Of a stretch of 5,681 bases of DNA, positions 5,619 to 5,681 are shown in pieces. Each line of letters begins with the position of its first letter. Position 1 is the first letter of the stretch. A program made the position numbers and the translations under genes. Under the pieces are notes generated by a model, which was not told the origin of the DNA, did no database searches, and worked only from the letters and a program-made list of their open reading frames with translations. Source of the DNA: Bacillota bacterium (lineage in GTDB: Bacteria > Bacillota > UBA4882 > JAAYXC01); the NCBI GenBank assembly GCA_012516115.1, contig JAAYXC010000440.1, forward strand, positions 1-5,681, read 5' to 3'.

Positions 5619-5681
5619 TTAACCCGGATTTCGAAGATGCTTCGGCTTTTTCGCGCGAGGGGCTGAATCGTGGGCTTTGCC
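5619..5681 (-). CDS. C-terminal end of an unidentified protein (runs off the window)
   Basis: On the - strand the frame is open from the right edge to TAA at 5621-5619 and gives 20 residues with a basic, proline-containing tail (APRAKKPKHLRNPG at the end). Such tails are common at the ends of transposases and other nucleic-acid-binding proteins, but 20 residues are not enough to name a family. It may equally be chance. The small hairpin CGAAG-ATG-CTTCG (5632-5644) followed by CTTTTT on the + strand lies inside this frame and is an alternative explanation for the sequence. Confidence 0.25.
   Translation of the reverse strand, partial: GKAHDSAPRAKKPKHLRNPG
5631..5651 (+). terminator. Weak candidate terminator
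   Basis: TCGAAG (5631-5636), loop ATG and CTTCGG (5640-5645) can pair, including one T-G pair, and are followed by C and five T. The stem is short and the loop only three bases. It lies almost 300 bases after the TetR-family gene. It is the only T-tailed hairpin after the operon and may end it. Confidence 0.25.

Noticed and set aside
1..5681. CRISPR arrays, rRNA, complete insertion sequences, known riboswitch classes
   Set aside because: No regular direct repeats, rRNA-like blocks, complete transposase genes or recognisable riboswitch cores were seen on either strand.

Overview
The window looks like chromosome from a spore-forming, probably anaerobic, Clostridia-type Firmicute of moderately high GC (mid-50s percent by eye). 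The grounds are a YtxC-type sporulation gene, strong GGAGG-like ribosome binding sites, consensus sigma-A promoters, an iron-sulfur flavoprotein-like reductase and a radical SAM enzyme. I cannot name the species.

Left part (1-1360, + strand). A rho-independent terminator closes an upstream gene that lies outside the window. About 230 bases with no convincing gene follow, then ytxC (315-1199). A sigma-A promoter overlapping the ytxC stop codon drives a tRNA-Arg(TCG) gene with encoded CCA, which ends at a perfect 8-bp hairpin terminator.

Middle part (1360-3050). An AT-richer stretch with no recognisable gene leads into a remnant of a DNA methyltransferase on the - strand. Only its C-terminal SAM-binding region survives, and a key glycine is replaced by Glu. 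The remnant abuts the end of an intact flavin reductase gene (1817-2365, -) that carries a compact four-cysteine motif. Upstream on the same strand is a small helical protein of unknown function (2551-2898, -), read from a good promoter at 3021-3049 through a leader of about 115 bases.

Right part (3050-5345, + strand). This is the best-defined unit: a two-gene operon of a radical SAM enzyme with a cysteine-rich, SPASM-like C-terminus (3245-4654) and a TetR/AcrR-family repressor (4716-5345). Its promoter matches the consensus in both hexamers (TTGACA, 16 bp, TATAAT). Two near-identical 13-bp palindromes (ideal TGACCAATGGTCA), 18 bp apart, lie from the predicted start of transcription onward. 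The simplest reading is an autoregulated operon in which the downstream repressor senses a small molecule linked to the enzyme.

Right edge (5346-5681). No confident gene. There are two long hairpins and, on the - strand, a basic C-terminal tail that runs off the window. It could be the end of a mobile element followed by a structured RNA, but that is not established.

The most original material is the operator/radical SAM/TetR unit, the methyltransferase scar and the structured right-hand edge. I found no CRISPR array, complete insertion sequence or rRNA.
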